Positions 53,362 to 63,900 of a stretch of DNA of 64,000 nucleotides are shown piece by piece. Position 1 is the first letter of the stretch, and every line of letters starts with the position of its first letter. The notes under the pieces are model-generated. The model worked only from the letters and a program-made list of their open reading frames with translations. It was not told the DNA's origin and made no database searches. A program made the translations under genes and the position numbers. Source of the DNA: Saccharofermentans sp. Lineage in GTDB: Bacteria > Bacillota > Clostridia > Saccharofermentanales > Saccharofermentanaceae. The stretch is taken from contig JAKSRC010000004.1 in the NCBI GenBank assembly GCA_024403855.1, positions 62,001 through 126,000 of the forward strand. The letters are read 5' to 3'.

Positions 53362-54096
53362 TTAGTTCTCTTCGCGTTTCCTGATGATCTCAGAAGCAAA
53401 AGCGATATCTTCCGGAGTCGTTATCTTGAGATTGGAATAAAGTCCTTTGGTGAGATAGACATCCAATCCGTAAATAGTGGCAAGAGCAGTATCGTCGGTG
53501 GCTGAGATTCCTTCTTCTAAAGCTCTCGAATAACAGGTGCAAATGTCTTTGTATCGGAACCCCTGTGGAGTGAGAATCTCGTAGAATTTGGACCTGTCAG
53601 GAGTGCTCGTAACTTTTACCTCACCGGAAGGGAGGATGTCGACTTCTTTCAATGTATTCTTGACAGGTACTGCGGAAGCGCAAACTGTGTGATCCATAAG
53701 TCCATCGATGCATGCAGTTATCTCTTCTGCTGTTACAAGACAACGAGCTCCATCGTGAACCAGAACTAAGTCTTCGCCGTCAGCATCCTGAATAGAGCCA
53801 AGGCCTAATGAAACTGATTCGGTCCTGGTATCACCACCTAAAGTGAAGTGGACATCCAGGTCGGAGAAATGCTCTGCACAAATCGACTTAAGCGTATCCA
53901 TAAGATCAATTGTCGTTACAAGAACGATTCTATATTCCATATCGGAATAATTAGATCTGGCGATATCTGCGATGGCATTCAAAGTCCTCAAAATAACCGG
54001 CTTGCCTTCGACATTCCTCATAAGCTTAGGCAGTCCTTCGCCCATTCGTGTTCCGCTTCCTGCGGCAGGTATAAGAAAATAACACTTGCGGTTCAT
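53362..54096 (-). CDS. ispD: 2-C-methyl-D-erythritol 4-phosphate cytidylyltransferase
   Basis: A 244-residue nucleotidyltransferase that makes CDP-methylerythritol in the MEP isoprenoid pathway. FLIPAAGSGTRMGEGLPKLM binds CTP, DLVLVHDGARCLVTAEEI holds the metal/ substrate Asp, and a TPQGFRYKDI segment and ATDDTALA complete the family pattern. The usual PKQ after the loop reads PKL. Downstream of radA by 12 bases on the same strand. Confidence 0.9.
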   Translation of the reverse strand: MNRKCYFLIPAAGSGTRMGEGLPKLMRNVEGKPVILRTLNAIADIARSNYSDMEYRIVLVTTIDLMDTLKSICAEHFSDLDVHFTLGGDTRTESVSLGLGSIQDADGEDLVLVHDGARCLVTAEEITACIDGLMDHTVCASAVPVKNTLKEVDILPSGEVKVTSTPDRSKFYEILTPQGFRYKDICTCYSRALEEGISATDDTALATIYGLDVYLTKGLYSNLKITTPEDIAFASEIIRKREEN

Positions 54097-54108
54097 AAAT
54101 ATCTCCTG

Positions 54109-55527
54109 TTATGAGAACAGTATATCAACTGCCTCTTTGAGGTTGTCGGCATATATGAATTCCGGAGCTGCGTTGCCACCGAAGACATCCGAAGATGCAT
54201 TTTTAAGTTCTTTCTCAAGAGCATCTTTTGCACTTCCGGGAAGGACGACTGTAGTTATGCCGAGTCTGGAAGATGCCATACATCTCCTTAAAATTCTTGA
54301 TACAGGTCTGATCTCACCGGACAATCCAACTTCACCCAATATCAGAGTGTTGGGCCTGACGCTTACACCACGAGCGGAAGAAACAGCTGCCATGCAGACT
54401 GCAAGATCTGTCGCGGGATCCGATACTTTGAGTCCTCCGATAACATTAACGAAGCAGTCCTTAGTGGTAAGTCCAAGCTTCAAAAGCTTTTCACATACAG
54501 CGAGAAGCATTAATACTCTGCCTCTTTCAGGTCCTGACGTCATTCGCTGTGGATTGGGATAAACGCTCTCGGCACAAAGGGCCTGTACTTCTATCGTCAG
54601 TGCATCATTACCTTCAAGCGTTGAAGTAAGGACTGATCCTGGACTGTTAAGCGGTCTGCCAGCAACAAGGAGCGCTTTGGAACTGTCGACGGGGATAAGA
54701 CCTTGCTCGCCCATTTCGAAAAAGCATATCTCATTAGATCTTCCGAAACGATTCTTGGCAGACCTTATGATTCTGTATCCGCCGGTAGCATCACCTTCAA
54801 ATCCGAGAACGGTATCGACCATATGCTCGATTGTCTTGGGGCCTGCGATAGAACCGTCCTTTGCAATATGACCGACCATGAGAATCGTAATGTTATTCGT
54901 CTTGGCAATCCTGATAAGACCGGCAGCAACTTCGCGGATCTGCGCAACACCGCCGGGCGTTCCTGCCACCTGTTCAGAATAAAGAGTCTGAATGGAGTCA
55001 ATTATCGCAAGACAAGGCTTATGTGCTTTGAGTTGTTCTGCAATTGCTTCGAATCGAGTCTCGCCACAGATAAGAATATCGCGCTTGATCTTAAGTCTTG
55101 AAGCTCGCATGCCAATCTGAGCAGGAGATTCCTCACCCGAAATATAGAGAATATCGCCCTCGCACTTATAGGAATCTGCAAGCTGAAGGAGGATCGTGGA
55201 TTTACCGATGCCGGGCTCACCTGCAACCAGTGTAACGGAACCTTCAGTGATTCCGCCACCGAACAGGTTATCAAGACTGGGAATACCCGTAGAATGTCTC
55301 TTATAATTCTCTTTGCCGGCTTCGCTGAGTCTTACGGTAACAGCTGAATCCGTCCATGAATACTGATTGGCAGTAAATGCAGGTGCGTCAACCTTCGCCT
55401 TGGCAGGGGCCTTTGCTGCCGGTGCTTCGACAAAAGTATTGCGCATGCCGCAACCAGGGCATAATCCCATCCATCCGGTTATCTCATAACCGCATTCCTT
55501 ACAGAAAAAAGTAGCCTTCTTTGCCAT
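54109..55527 (-). CDS. radA: DNA repair protein RadA
   Basis: A 472-residue RecA-like helicase involved in recombination intermediates. A four-cysteine zinc finger (CKECGYEITGWMGLCPGCG, 9-27) begins the protein. Walker A GEPGIGKST is at 103-111, the RadA signature KNRFGRSNEI follows, and a Lon-protease-like C-terminal domain (about 290-472) closes it. Length is normal. It lies between dapL and ispD on the minus strand. The ATG has GGGACGGAT upstream and a possible extended -10 promoter at 55559. Confidence 0.95.
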   Translation of the reverse strand: MAKKATFFCKECGYEITGWMGLCPGCGMRNTFVEAPAAKAPAKAKVDAPAFTANQYSWTDSAVTVRLSEAGKENYKRHSTGIPSLDNLFGGGITEGSVTLVAGEPGIGKSTILLQLADSYKCEGDILYISGEESPAQIGMRASRLKIKRDILICGETRFEAIAEQLKAHKPCLAIIDSIQTLYSEQVAGTPGGVAQIREVAAGLIRIAKTNNITILMVGHIAKDGSIAGPKTIEHMVDTVLGFEGDATGGYRIIRSAKNRFGRSNEICFFEMGEQGLIPVDSSKALLVAGRPLNSPGSVLTSTLEGNDALTIEVQALCAESVYPNPQRMTSGPERGRVLMLLAVCEKLLKLGLTTKDCFVNVIGGLKVSDPATDLAVCMAAVSSARGVSVRPNTLILGEVGLSGEIRPVSRILRRCMASSRLGITTVVLPGSAKDALEKELKNASSDVFGGNAAPEFIYADNLKEAVDILFS

Positions 55528-55558
55528 AATAATATCCGTCCCGGTTTTTCTTACCAGA

Positions 55559-55567
55559 ATTATAGCA
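55559..55567 (-). promoter_or_regulatory. Possible extended -10 promoter of radA
   Basis: On the minus strand TGC precedes TATAAT (55559-55564), an extended -10 element, about 32 bases before the radA ATG. No good -35 is seen. Confidence 0.45.
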
Positions 55568-55603
55568 AAGGTTAACTTCTAATAATGGGACAATTATGGC
55601 CTT

Positions 55604-56785
55604 TTACAGAGTTTTGAAGAATTCGCAAGCCTTAATTGTATTCTCGTATGAACCGAATGCTGTGAGACGGAAGTATCCTGCACCGTTTGCACCAAAGCCT
55701 TCGCCGGGTGTTCCTACAACACCGAATCTGTTGAGAAGTGAGTCGAAGAATTCCCAGCTGCCCATGTTATCAGGACACTTGAGCCAGATATAAGGTGAGT
55801 TAACACCACCTGTGTAATAAATGCCCTTGGATGAGAATACATCAGCCATCAAAGCTGCATTGCGCTTGTAGTAAGCGATGTTTGCCTTGCAGTCTTCAAG
55901 TCCCTGACCGGAAAGTGAAGCAGCTGCGCCCTTCTGTGTGACATAAGAAACGCCGTTAAACTTTGTTGCCTGACGTCTAGCCCAGAACTTTGAAAGCTTG
56001 ATTCCATTGGATTCCAAAGCATCAGGAACAACTGTCCAGCCGCATCTTACACCGGTAAATCCGGCAAATTTAGAGAAAGAAGAGACTTCGACTGCACATG
56101 TATCTGCGCCGGGGATTTCATAAATTGTATGAGGCTTATCCTCTGTGATGAATGCTTCATAAGCAGCATCGAAAATGATCAAAGAGCCTGTCTTAATAGC
56201 GAAATCTACCCAAGCTGTGAGTCCTTCACGGCTGTAAACTGCACCTGTAGGGTTGTTAGGTGAGCAGAGGTAGATTATTGAAGGTTCAACTCCTTCAGCA
56301 GAAGGAGGAAGCGGAAGGAAACCATTTTCCTGGTTGCCTGCTGCGAATGAGATCTTTCTGCCGTTCATGAGGTTGGAATCTACATATACGGGATATACGG
56401 GGTCAGGGATAAGAATCGGGTTATCACCTAAAATGTCAGGAAGATTTCCCAAATCACTCTTGGCACCGTCAGATACATAAATTGAACCTGAAGGTACATC
56501 AACACCGAGATCCTTATAATGTGCGGAGATTGCATCTCTCAAGAAATCGTAACCGTATTCCGGCGGATAACCGTGGAATGTATCTTTGGAAGCCATCTCA
56601 CGAACAGCTTCTTCCATTGCTGCAACGATTGACTGGGGAAGAGGAAGTGTTACATCACCGATACCCATTCTGATGATTTCGCGATCAGGATTTGCTGCCT
56701 GAAATGCTTTAACGCGCTTAGCGATATCAGAAAAAAGATATGTTTCTTTTACGTCAAGAAAATGGTTGTTTAATTTGATGTTCAT
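55604..56785 (-). CDS. dapL: LL-diaminopimelate aminotransferase
   Basis: A 393-residue class I PLP aminotransferase making LL-DAP directly from tetrahydrodipicolinate. LNNHFLDVKETYLFSDIAKR and RMGIGDVTLPLPQ are DapL-type starts, DPVYPVYVDSNLM and a CSPNNPTGAVYSREGL segment bind PLP, and SSFSKFAGFTGVRCGW carries the PLP Lys. Length fits. It requires DapF to give meso-DAP; the only DapF seen here is the CarB fusion at 42554-46612. An 9-base inverted repeat (TAGCGAATT 56838, AATTCGCTA 56881) lies upstream. Confidence 0.94.
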   Translation of the reverse strand: MNIKLNNHFLDVKETYLFSDIAKRVKAFQAANPDREIIRMGIGDVTLPLPQSIVAAMEEAVREMASKDTFHGYPPEYGYDFLRDAISAHYKDLGVDVPSGSIYVSDGAKSDLGNLPDILGDNPILIPDPVYPVYVDSNLMNGRKISFAAGNQENGFLPLPPSAEGVEPSIIYLCSPNNPTGAVYSREGLTAWVDFAIKTGSLIIFDAAYEAFITEDKPHTIYEIPGADTCAVEVSSFSKFAGFTGVRCGWTVVPDALESNGIKLSKFWARRQATKFNGVSYVTQKGAAASLSGQGLEDCKANIAYYKRNAALMADVFSSKGIYYTGGVNSPYIWLKCPDNMGSWEFFDSLLNRFGVVGTPGEGFGANGAGYFRLTAFGSYENTIKACEFFKTL

Positions 56786-56967
56786 GAGCTTACCTCTCCT
56801 GTTTTTTTGAACATTGTAACACCTGCAACGACGTCTTTAGCGAATTATGTTTTCGTACAAATGCACAAATAACTGTCTAAAATTCGCTATATAACTTTAT
56901 TTAAGCGGGAGTATAATGAAATTGTTTCTTTTCGATGCTGTTGGTTGTTGCTGAACGGGGAATTGAA

Positions 56968-58758
56968 GTGAACAGTCAGTGGAATGCTTTTTATCCTGAT
57001 AAATACATGAATCCTTCCACGGATACGGATGAGACTCTTTACATGCGTATCAGAAGAGCATGCAAACTGTATGCTGACAGAACGGCAATTGAATACGGCG
57101 TGAAAAAGTATACTTATTCAGCTCTTTTGGCAAAGATCGACGATGTAGCTTCGCGTTGGAAGAAAGTCGGCATTGTTCCCGGTGACAGAGTTTTGCTCAT
57201 GATGGGCAATAACCCCATGAATGCAATCACTGTTTATGCGTTGGATAAATTGGGAGCTGCCGGAGCTATATCTATTCCGGTTCTTTCAACAGAAGATTTT
57301 GAGACTTATGCCAATGCTATCGGTGCAAAATATTGTGTTATGAGTTGCAACCAGTATTGGAATTATGCGCCCGTCTTGAAGAACACCCCAATAAAGACTG
57401 TTGTCATTGGAAAATACAAAGATCTGATCTCAGGTGTTGATAAGTTGATCCTTCCGTTTTACCCGCTTTCGGCTTACGATACGCCGAAGCCCCAATATGT
57501 TCCGGAAGGAATAAAACTCATTTACTGGAGAGATGTTAAGAATCTCATCCTCGATTTGTCTGAGCAGTCGTTTGAAGATTATGACAGAGATAACAACAGA
57601 ACCGCTTTGTACTTGGTTGCAAACGAGGTTGGGGATAAAGTTGAGGCTGTTGGATTCAGTGGCAGAACATTGAACGTTGCTGCAAATATTGTAGAGATGG
57701 CCATCAAGGCGAATGAAGATGCGACCGGCAAACCGGCCAGGATGCTTTGCCTTAACGAGAGTTGCTTTACTTTCGGATTTGTTATCGGAATACACAGTGT
57801 TCTGTCTTTTGGCCAGAATGCATTGTTCTTTTCCTGGTTTAAGCACGACAGATTGTTCTTTGCGATTAAACACTATAAGCCGGATGTTCTCATCGGATAT
57901 AACAACAGTGTTGCAAATATTAACAGAGCCGGATTGACGTCGGACATTCTCAAAAGCGTAGACAGGATCATCGTAAGCGGAGGGCTTCTGACAAGTAACC
58001 AGAAGGCTTCTCTTTTCGAGATTGCGAAATCTTCCGGAAGAAAACTTTCGGTTTGTTCGATCTTCGGCTGTGATGAGATCTTCGCGTATGTATACGGCCC
58101 ATCAGATCTCCAAAGCGATAGATTATTGGGATTCCCTTTCCCCGGAGTAATGATGAGGATTGCAGACAGAGAGACCGGACTTGATGTTCCGGAAGGAACT
58201 GAAGGTGAAATTGCAGTCTGCACGCCTATTCCGGCAACGATGTTTACTAACGATGAACTATTGAACAGAAAGAATTACAAAAAGTCTCCTGATGGAAGAA
58301 TCTGGTATTTCACCGGAAATATTGGAAAACAGGATGAGAATAAGATGTTTTATCTTATCGGCAGTAAGCATCGAGAAGTGCGAATTAACAGTTATCCTGT
58401 ATATCCTGCCAAGGTGGATGAAGCGGTTCAGCTGACCGAAGGCGTTGTTGAATCCTGTACTCTGATCATTGACAGGGCGGAGGGACCTATTCTGGTTACA
58501 GCAGTTGTACCTGAAGGTGAATATCTTTTTGATAATTCCATGATGGAGAATCTCCGTGACCACATAACGAGTGAATGTGAGTTGATGCTTCCTGAAGCGA
58601 TGAGGCCGTCCAGTATTATGTTTTTTGCTTCATTTCCCAGAAATCCCAAGGGCACAACTGATTATGAAGCTTTAAAGGTTAGGGTTGAGCAGCTCCTTGA
58701 AGAAGAAATATCAGATGAGGCAATAACAGAAGAAATGCTTCGCGATGCGCAAACCTGA
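56968..58758 (+). CDS. Degenerate ANL-superfamily (AMP-binding) protein
   Basis: A 596-residue protein with the two-domain layout of acyl-CoA synthetases: TYSALLAKIDDVASRWKKVG and GDRVLLMMGNNPMNAI fit the start of the large domain, and PRNPKGTTDYEAL the C-terminal Lys motif. The phosphate-binding TSGTTGxPK loop is missing, reading YLVANEVGDKVEAVGFS instead, and the YxTGD motif reads YFTGN. It is therefore probably inactive in adenylation or uses a changed chemistry. GTG 56968 is preferred because CGGGGA lies upstream; ATG 56935 has no site. Confidence 0.7.
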   Translation: MNSQWNAFYPDKYMNPSTDTDETLYMRIRRACKLYADRTAIEYGVKKYTYSALLAKIDDVASRWKKVGIVPGDRVLLMMGNNPMNAITVYALDKLGAAGAISIPVLSTEDFETYANAIGAKYCVMSCNQYWNYAPVLKNTPIKTVVIGKYKDLISGVDKLILPFYPLSAYDTPKPQYVPEGIKLIYWRDVKNLILDLSEQSFEDYDRDNNRTALYLVANEVGDKVEAVGFSGRTLNVAANIVEMAIKANEDATGKPARMLCLNESCFTFGFVIGIHSVLSFGQNALFFSWFKHDRLFFAIKHYKPDVLIGYNNSVANINRAGLTSDILKSVDRIIVSGGLLTSNQKASLFEIAKSSGRKLSVCSIFGCDEIFAYVYGPSDLQSDRLLGFPFPGVMMRIADRETGLDVPEGTEGEIAVCTPIPATMFTNDELLNRKNYKKSPDGRIWYFTGNIGKQDENKMFYLIGSKHREVRINSYPVYPAKVDEAVQLTEGVVESCTLIIDRAEGPILVTAVVPEGEYLFDNSMMENLRDHITSECELMLPEAMRPSSIMFFASFPRNPKGTTDYEALKVRVEQLLEEEISDEAITEEMLRDAQT

Positions 58759-58832
58759 TTCTTTCGTGGTATTATTCTTTACAGCACATTAAGGGATAGT
58801 TATGTGCGTTTTATGGATAAAGGAGTTGAATT

Positions 58833-60800
58833 ATGAAAAAGTTCTCAGTAAAAATCTGGGCTCTTGCGTTAAGCACGGCAATTGTACTTTCGGTTGCAAG
58901 CTGTTCAACAGGTGCTCCTCGTCATAAGGGAAGAGATACCAGCGGTGGCAGCAAAATTCATGCAGGAGAGACAGATGTAACTTATGGCACAGATCCGTCA
59001 TCTGATCCTACATATTCCGGAAATTCGAACAATGGCAGCATAGTCACTTCGGATTCTCTTACATATCCGGATCATGTGGCTTCTTTTGATGAAGTTCACC
59101 CGAAGAGAGCTCCGGGTACAATCTCCGGAAATCAGGCAGTAAAAATGCTTTCAGAAGTCGAGATGGACATTCTCCATCACGAGATTGACTGTTATGCAGA
59201 TGTAGAGATCCTTTTCGAGAATCCTGAAAAGTTTGGTTTCAATATCACAGATGCTACATGGGGTGATTTTGTTACTGTCGATCAGTACGATGACGAGAAG
59301 CAGTTCTACCAGACTCAGCTTGATAAGCTTCTCCAGATCAACTATGAGTCTCTCGTAAATGACGACAGACTTTGTTATGACAAGCTTGTTTACAATATCG
59401 AGGAGTCAATTTATTGCTATTCATTCACGGCATTTGAGTACTACACGATGATTTTTAATTATCTTGTAGGACCACAGTCTGAAGTGTTGTTCATCCTCGA
59501 CGTCTATTCGTTTGATACAGTCGAAGATGCCGAAAAGTATATTGAACTCGTTAAGGATCTCGACAGATATTACGACCTTATGTGCGAGTATGAGGAGACC
59601 AGAGCGTCATTAGGTTTTGCATCTTCTGATACGAGTTACGAAGAAGCAGCAAAATCATTCGATAACCTTGTAAAGCAGAAGGATGACTGCTTTCTCTACG
59701 CATCATTTGAGGAAAGACTCGACAACATAAAGGGTTTATCCGCTTATGACAGAGCCAGACTTGTTGATGAACACGAGAAGGCGATGAAGGAAGTAGCTTT
59801 CCCTGAATTCCAGGAGTGTGCTGACCGCATGAGAAAGCTCAAGGGTTCAGGCGGAAAAGACGCAGGAATCTGTGAATTCAGAGGCGGTGAGGCATATTAT
59901 GCAGCGCTTCTTAGAAGCAGATGCAACAGCGGTGCTTCAATTCAGGAGAGCATCAATGCAGTTGACACAGCGCTTGCTACTGTTCTTGCTGATTACACCA
60001 GAATTGCTTCTTCTGGCATGGACTGGTATAACGAATACTCAAAGCATGCATATTCCAAGGGAAGCCTCGAAAAGAATCTCGATTTCCTTACAGATGCTGT
60101 AAAGGCGGATTTCCCTGCAATTCCTCCTCATGAGTATTACACGATGGATGTTCCGAAGGTGTTTGAGGATAACTTCTCACCGGCAGCTTATCTCGGATAT
60201 CATCTTGATAACTTCAATGCCAACCTGATCATCATCAACAACAAGAGTGCTAACAGCGACAAGGATTTCGGTGTTACGGTTGCTCACGAGGCTTATCCGG
60301 GACACATGTTCCAGTCTCTTTATACAAGATCTCACACGAAGCACCCTTACATGTATCTTGCTACATCAACAGGTTATAACGAAGGCTGGGCTACATATGT
60401 TGAGAATTACTCCATGAAGTATTATTCCGGCAATGGCGAAAGTGATGCGATGAAGCTCGTTCGTTATGAGTCTGAGATGACTCTTCTTGCAAGCACCAGA
60501 GTTGAGTTCGGAATTCATATGGAGAACTGGTCACTCAAGGATTGCGTAGATTATTTCAACACAATGGGATTCTCTGTTACCGAAGATTCTTTCAGACAGT
60601 TCTACACGCTGATCATTACTGATCCGGGTTATTATGCGAAGTATGGTATGGGCTTTATCTGGACACAGCAGACAATGGACGATATGAGAGCTAAGTTCCC
60701 GAATAAGACTGATAAGGAAATTCACACAGCATATCTGGATTCTCTTACAGGAACATTCGAGCAGATCAGAAAGAACATGGAGAGCACATTGAGCAAGTAA
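58833..60800 (+). CDS. DUF885-family lipoprotein, putative zinc peptidase
   Basis: A 655-residue protein. The signal peptide ends in VASC (Cys24), a lipobox. Residues 25-100 are Ser/Gly/Thr-rich and flexible. The rest matches DUF885. VTVAHEAYPGHMFQSLY carries HExxxGH and NEGWATYVE a second Glu, forming the likely zinc site of M3-like peptidases. It is predicted to act on the outer membrane face. AAAGGAG precedes the ATG and a terminator follows, so it is probably monocistronic. Confidence 0.85.
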   Translation: MKKFSVKIWALALSTAIVLSVASCSTGAPRHKGRDTSGGSKIHAGETDVTYGTDPSSDPTYSGNSNNGSIVTSDSLTYPDHVASFDEVHPKRAPGTISGNQAVKMLSEVEMDILHHEIDCYADVEILFENPEKFGFNITDATWGDFVTVDQYDDEKQFYQTQLDKLLQINYESLVNDDRLCYDKLVYNIEESIYCYSFTAFEYYTMIFNYLVGPQSEVLFILDVYSFDTVEDAEKYIELVKDLDRYYDLMCEYEETRASLGFASSDTSYEEAAKSFDNLVKQKDDCFLYASFEERLDNIKGLSAYDRARLVDEHEKAMKEVAFPEFQECADRMRKLKGSGGKDAGICEFRGGEAYYAALLRSRCNSGASIQESINAVDTALATVLADYTRIASSGMDWYNEYSKHAYSKGSLEKNLDFLTDAVKADFPAIPPHEYYTMDVPKVFEDNFSPAAYLGYHLDNFNANLIIINNKSANSDKDFGVTVAHEAYPGHMFQSLYTRSHTKHPYMYLATSTGYNEGWATYVENYSMKYYSGNGESDAMKLVRYESEMTLLASTRVEFGIHMENWSLKDCVDYFNTMGFSVTEDSFRQFYTLIITDPGYYAKYGMGFIWTQQTMDDMRAKFPNKTDKEIHTAYLDSLTGTFEQIRKNMESTLSK

Positions 60801-60820
60801 GCTCAAAACATCAGAATTAA

Positions 60821-60868
60821 TGCCCCGCCGGCCGCGTCTGAATAAAGATGCAGTTGCGGGGCTTTTTT
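60821..60868 (+). terminator. Rho-independent terminator after the DUF885 gene
   Basis: GCCCCGC pairs with GCGGGGC across a long loop that contains a smaller imperfect hairpin, followed by seven T residues. Confidence 0.8.
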
Positions 60869-60934
60869 ATGCCAAAACTCGAAAATTACCGTTATATTAA
60901 ATTTATTATATATGGCTTGTGAAAATGAACGTTG

Positions 60935-60943
60935 TGATATAAT
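60935..60943 (+). promoter_or_regulatory. Extended -10 promoter before the last gene
   Basis: TGATATAAT gives an extended -10 (TATAAT 60938-60943, TG at 60935-60936). TTGTGA at 60917 lies 15 bases upstream as a weak -35. GGAGG then precedes the ATG at 60974. Confidence 0.6.
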
Positions 60944-60973
60944 TAACCTGAATATTTATACGGAGGACGGATC

Positions 60974-63900
60974 ATGGCTACCTTGACAAGGCTTGCAAGC
61001 ACGCTCACAGCGCGTTATTTTCCTTCCAGCTCATTAACTGATGCTTTCTATCTCGACGGCAGACTTTGCGGCAAGAGAGAGACCAGACAGGCTGATATTA
61101 CGATTGATAAAGATGAGAGAGGTTTCTTCTTCTCATTGTTCACACACCCTACAATTGAAGGTTTTGAACCCGGAACAATTCCGCCTTTTGAACCTCAGCT
61201 CCGTGGCCTTTGCAACGAAGTAAAGAACGGACATAAAGAAATTGATGCAATGATCGAGAGGTTCCTTTCAACTGCTGTTGAAGTTGCCGGCACGACAAAG
61301 CTTATGGATAACGAGACAAGAGATCCTTATTTTTCAGGTGTCATCGTCAGAGATTCCGAAGCTTTCGCCGTAACAATCGGTGGCGGTCTTGCGTTCCTCT
61401 ACAGAGACGATACAGTTTTCCCTCTTACAGATGCCGGCATCCCGATGGAACCCATCGATGCTTATGGCAACAGAGTTGGTGATTTCCAGTATTATTGTTC
61501 ATCCAAGACAGCTAATGCTCTTTGGTCAAATTTCTTCACACTCACACCTGATGACTGCATCATCCTTTGCAACAAGGCTGTATACGAAGCATTAGGTCAG
61601 AGAGAAATCCTCAGAATCCTTACTGACGCAGAAGATCAGTGCGATGCAGCAGGCCTTATCCTTACTCAGGCTTCTGCAAGAATGCCGAATACTCCGATGC
61701 AGATTTCAATCTCATTCGTTGAGAGCGTTACCAAGGAAGAGAAGAGAGGCCTTTTCGGCAGAAAGAAGAAGAAGGACACTTACGAGAGCGAGAATCACGA
61801 GCTCTTAGAGTCTACAGTTGAAGGCGGTGAGGTTGGAGCTGCTGCAAAGGCAATTGCTGATGCAGGTTTTGTAAGCCTTACTCCTGAAGCTCCTGTTGCA
61901 GTTCCCGTTGCTACAGCTGTTCCTGCAGACGGTAGCGTTGCATTCGGCGATAAGGCAGGACAGCCTGAAGCACAGAAGATTCCTGATGCTGCTCCTGATT
62001 TCCCTGATAAGGTAGAGCCTGCCAAGGAGATTTCCGCAGAAGAAGCAATGCGCAAGATTTTCGGTGAGATGAAAGAATCTTCCGCCAGTGATTCTGAGGC
62101 AGTTGCCAAGGCTGAAGAAGCTGCAGCTTCTGAGTCACCTTTTGTTTTCAATATCGATGATTCCGATACAGTCGTAGCAGAGCCTAAGAAGGAATCTGTA
62201 ATGGAGACAATTTCCACTACAGAATTTGCTCCTGATAAGTCAGATGATTCACCGACGAAGCCTGTAACTGATATCAATTCACTCCTGTTTACTGCAGGCG
62301 GTTCAGGAATTCTTGCTCAGGCAATCAATGACAGCAAGGACAAGGAAGTAGCTAAGGAGACATCAATTACAGATCTCAAGGAAGAGACTGTAATTCCGGT
62401 TATCCCTGCAGCACCTGCTGTAGCTCCTGTTGTTCCTGTCGTACCTGAGGCACCTGTAGTTGTACCTCCGGTTGCAGCTGCTACACCTGCTCCTGTTATC
62501 GTTGGCAAGCCCGATGAGATCGTATTCACAGCTGGTGAAGTTAAGGCTGACACAAGCGATTCAGATATCGTTGCAAATGCTGAAGATACATTCGATCCTT
62601 ATGGAAAGGTAAGCTCACAGGAACTCAAGAATACTGCACCATTGGTATTCGGTGAGGATCTTGCTCCCAAGGCTGAGCAGGTACCTTCTGAAGAAGCTTC
62701 TTCAATTCCTGTACCTGAATACGAGATCAAAGAAGACAAGCCCGAGATTAAGGAAGAAGATAAGCTCGGAATTGATTTCCCTGAAGTAGAAAAGCCTGTC
62801 GAAGCAGTTAAGGAAACAGCTCCTGAAGCACCTGCTGCTCCGGTAATTGAAGAGGTAGTTCCTCAGGCAGCACCTGTTGCAACTTCTGACGATGATATCG
62901 TTCTCCCGTTCGGTAATGAGACAATTGCATTTGAAGAAACACAGCCTGCCAAGGTTGATGATATTCCTCCGATGCCTCTCTACGATTCAGATAATTACAA
63001 CAATCCTGTGAATGCAGTAGGTTCAGAACAGAACATTTCAGAGCCTTTCAATAACGCTTCTGTATATGGCGATTATCAGGGTGTAGAAGCTCCTACGGAG
63101 GTTCCCCCTTATCAGCCCTATGGTGCAGAGTCTTTCTCTACTGCTGATCAGAGCAACTTTGGTACATATGGCAACCAGAATACTAATATGGGAGGTGCAC
63201 CTATGGACTATAACGGATACCCTGATAACGGTAATGCCGGCAACGGATATGTTCCTGGTTACGATCAGGCTCCTCAGGGCGGATATGCTGATTATTCCAA
63301 TGCAGGATATCAGGATCCTAATGCCGGTGCTTACGGCTATCAGCAGGAAGTTCCTCAGACAGGATATGGTGATTACGGTGCTCAGCAGGGATTCGGTGGT
63401 GAATATGCTGAACCTCAGGCATCCGCTTCTTCTTCTGCTTCACTCGATGAAGAGTGGTTCAATAACATTCTTGGCGTAGATGACAGCGGTGCTGTATATG
63501 GTGGAGAGCAGACATTCGGTTATAGTGCTCCTGTTGAAACAGCACAGCAGCCTGTAGTTGTTCCTGATCCTGCACAGCAGGCACAGTATACAAATCCCGG
63601 ACAGACATCTTACAGACCTTCCGGTTCCGGCCCGAATAACAATGGCAAGCCTCAGGGAAGTGCACCTCGTACAAGTGCTTCTTCCGGTAAGAGCGGCAAT
63701 GGCGGCGGCGGAAAGAAGATGAAGCTTAACCGCAACGGTTATATGTTCATTGCTTTCCTTGCTATCCTTCTTATCTGTATAGTTATTGTTATTTCTTTAA
63801 TTGCAAAGGGCTGCAGCAAGAAGACAAAGCCTTCTGAAATTGTTACATCTTCTACAGAAGAGACATCAGAGATCACAACAACAACTACTACAACTCAGGC

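Noticed and set aside
62395..62480. Short tandem repeats in the Pro/Val/Ala linker
   Set aside because: The repeats are at the amino-acid composition level (APVVP-like) and not exact DNA repeats, so no separate repeat feature is claimed.
61795..62553. Minus-strand open frames opposite the Ala/Pro-rich linker
   Set aside because: They are composition artefacts (Ser/Ala/Thr/Gly repeats) opposite a real coding frame.
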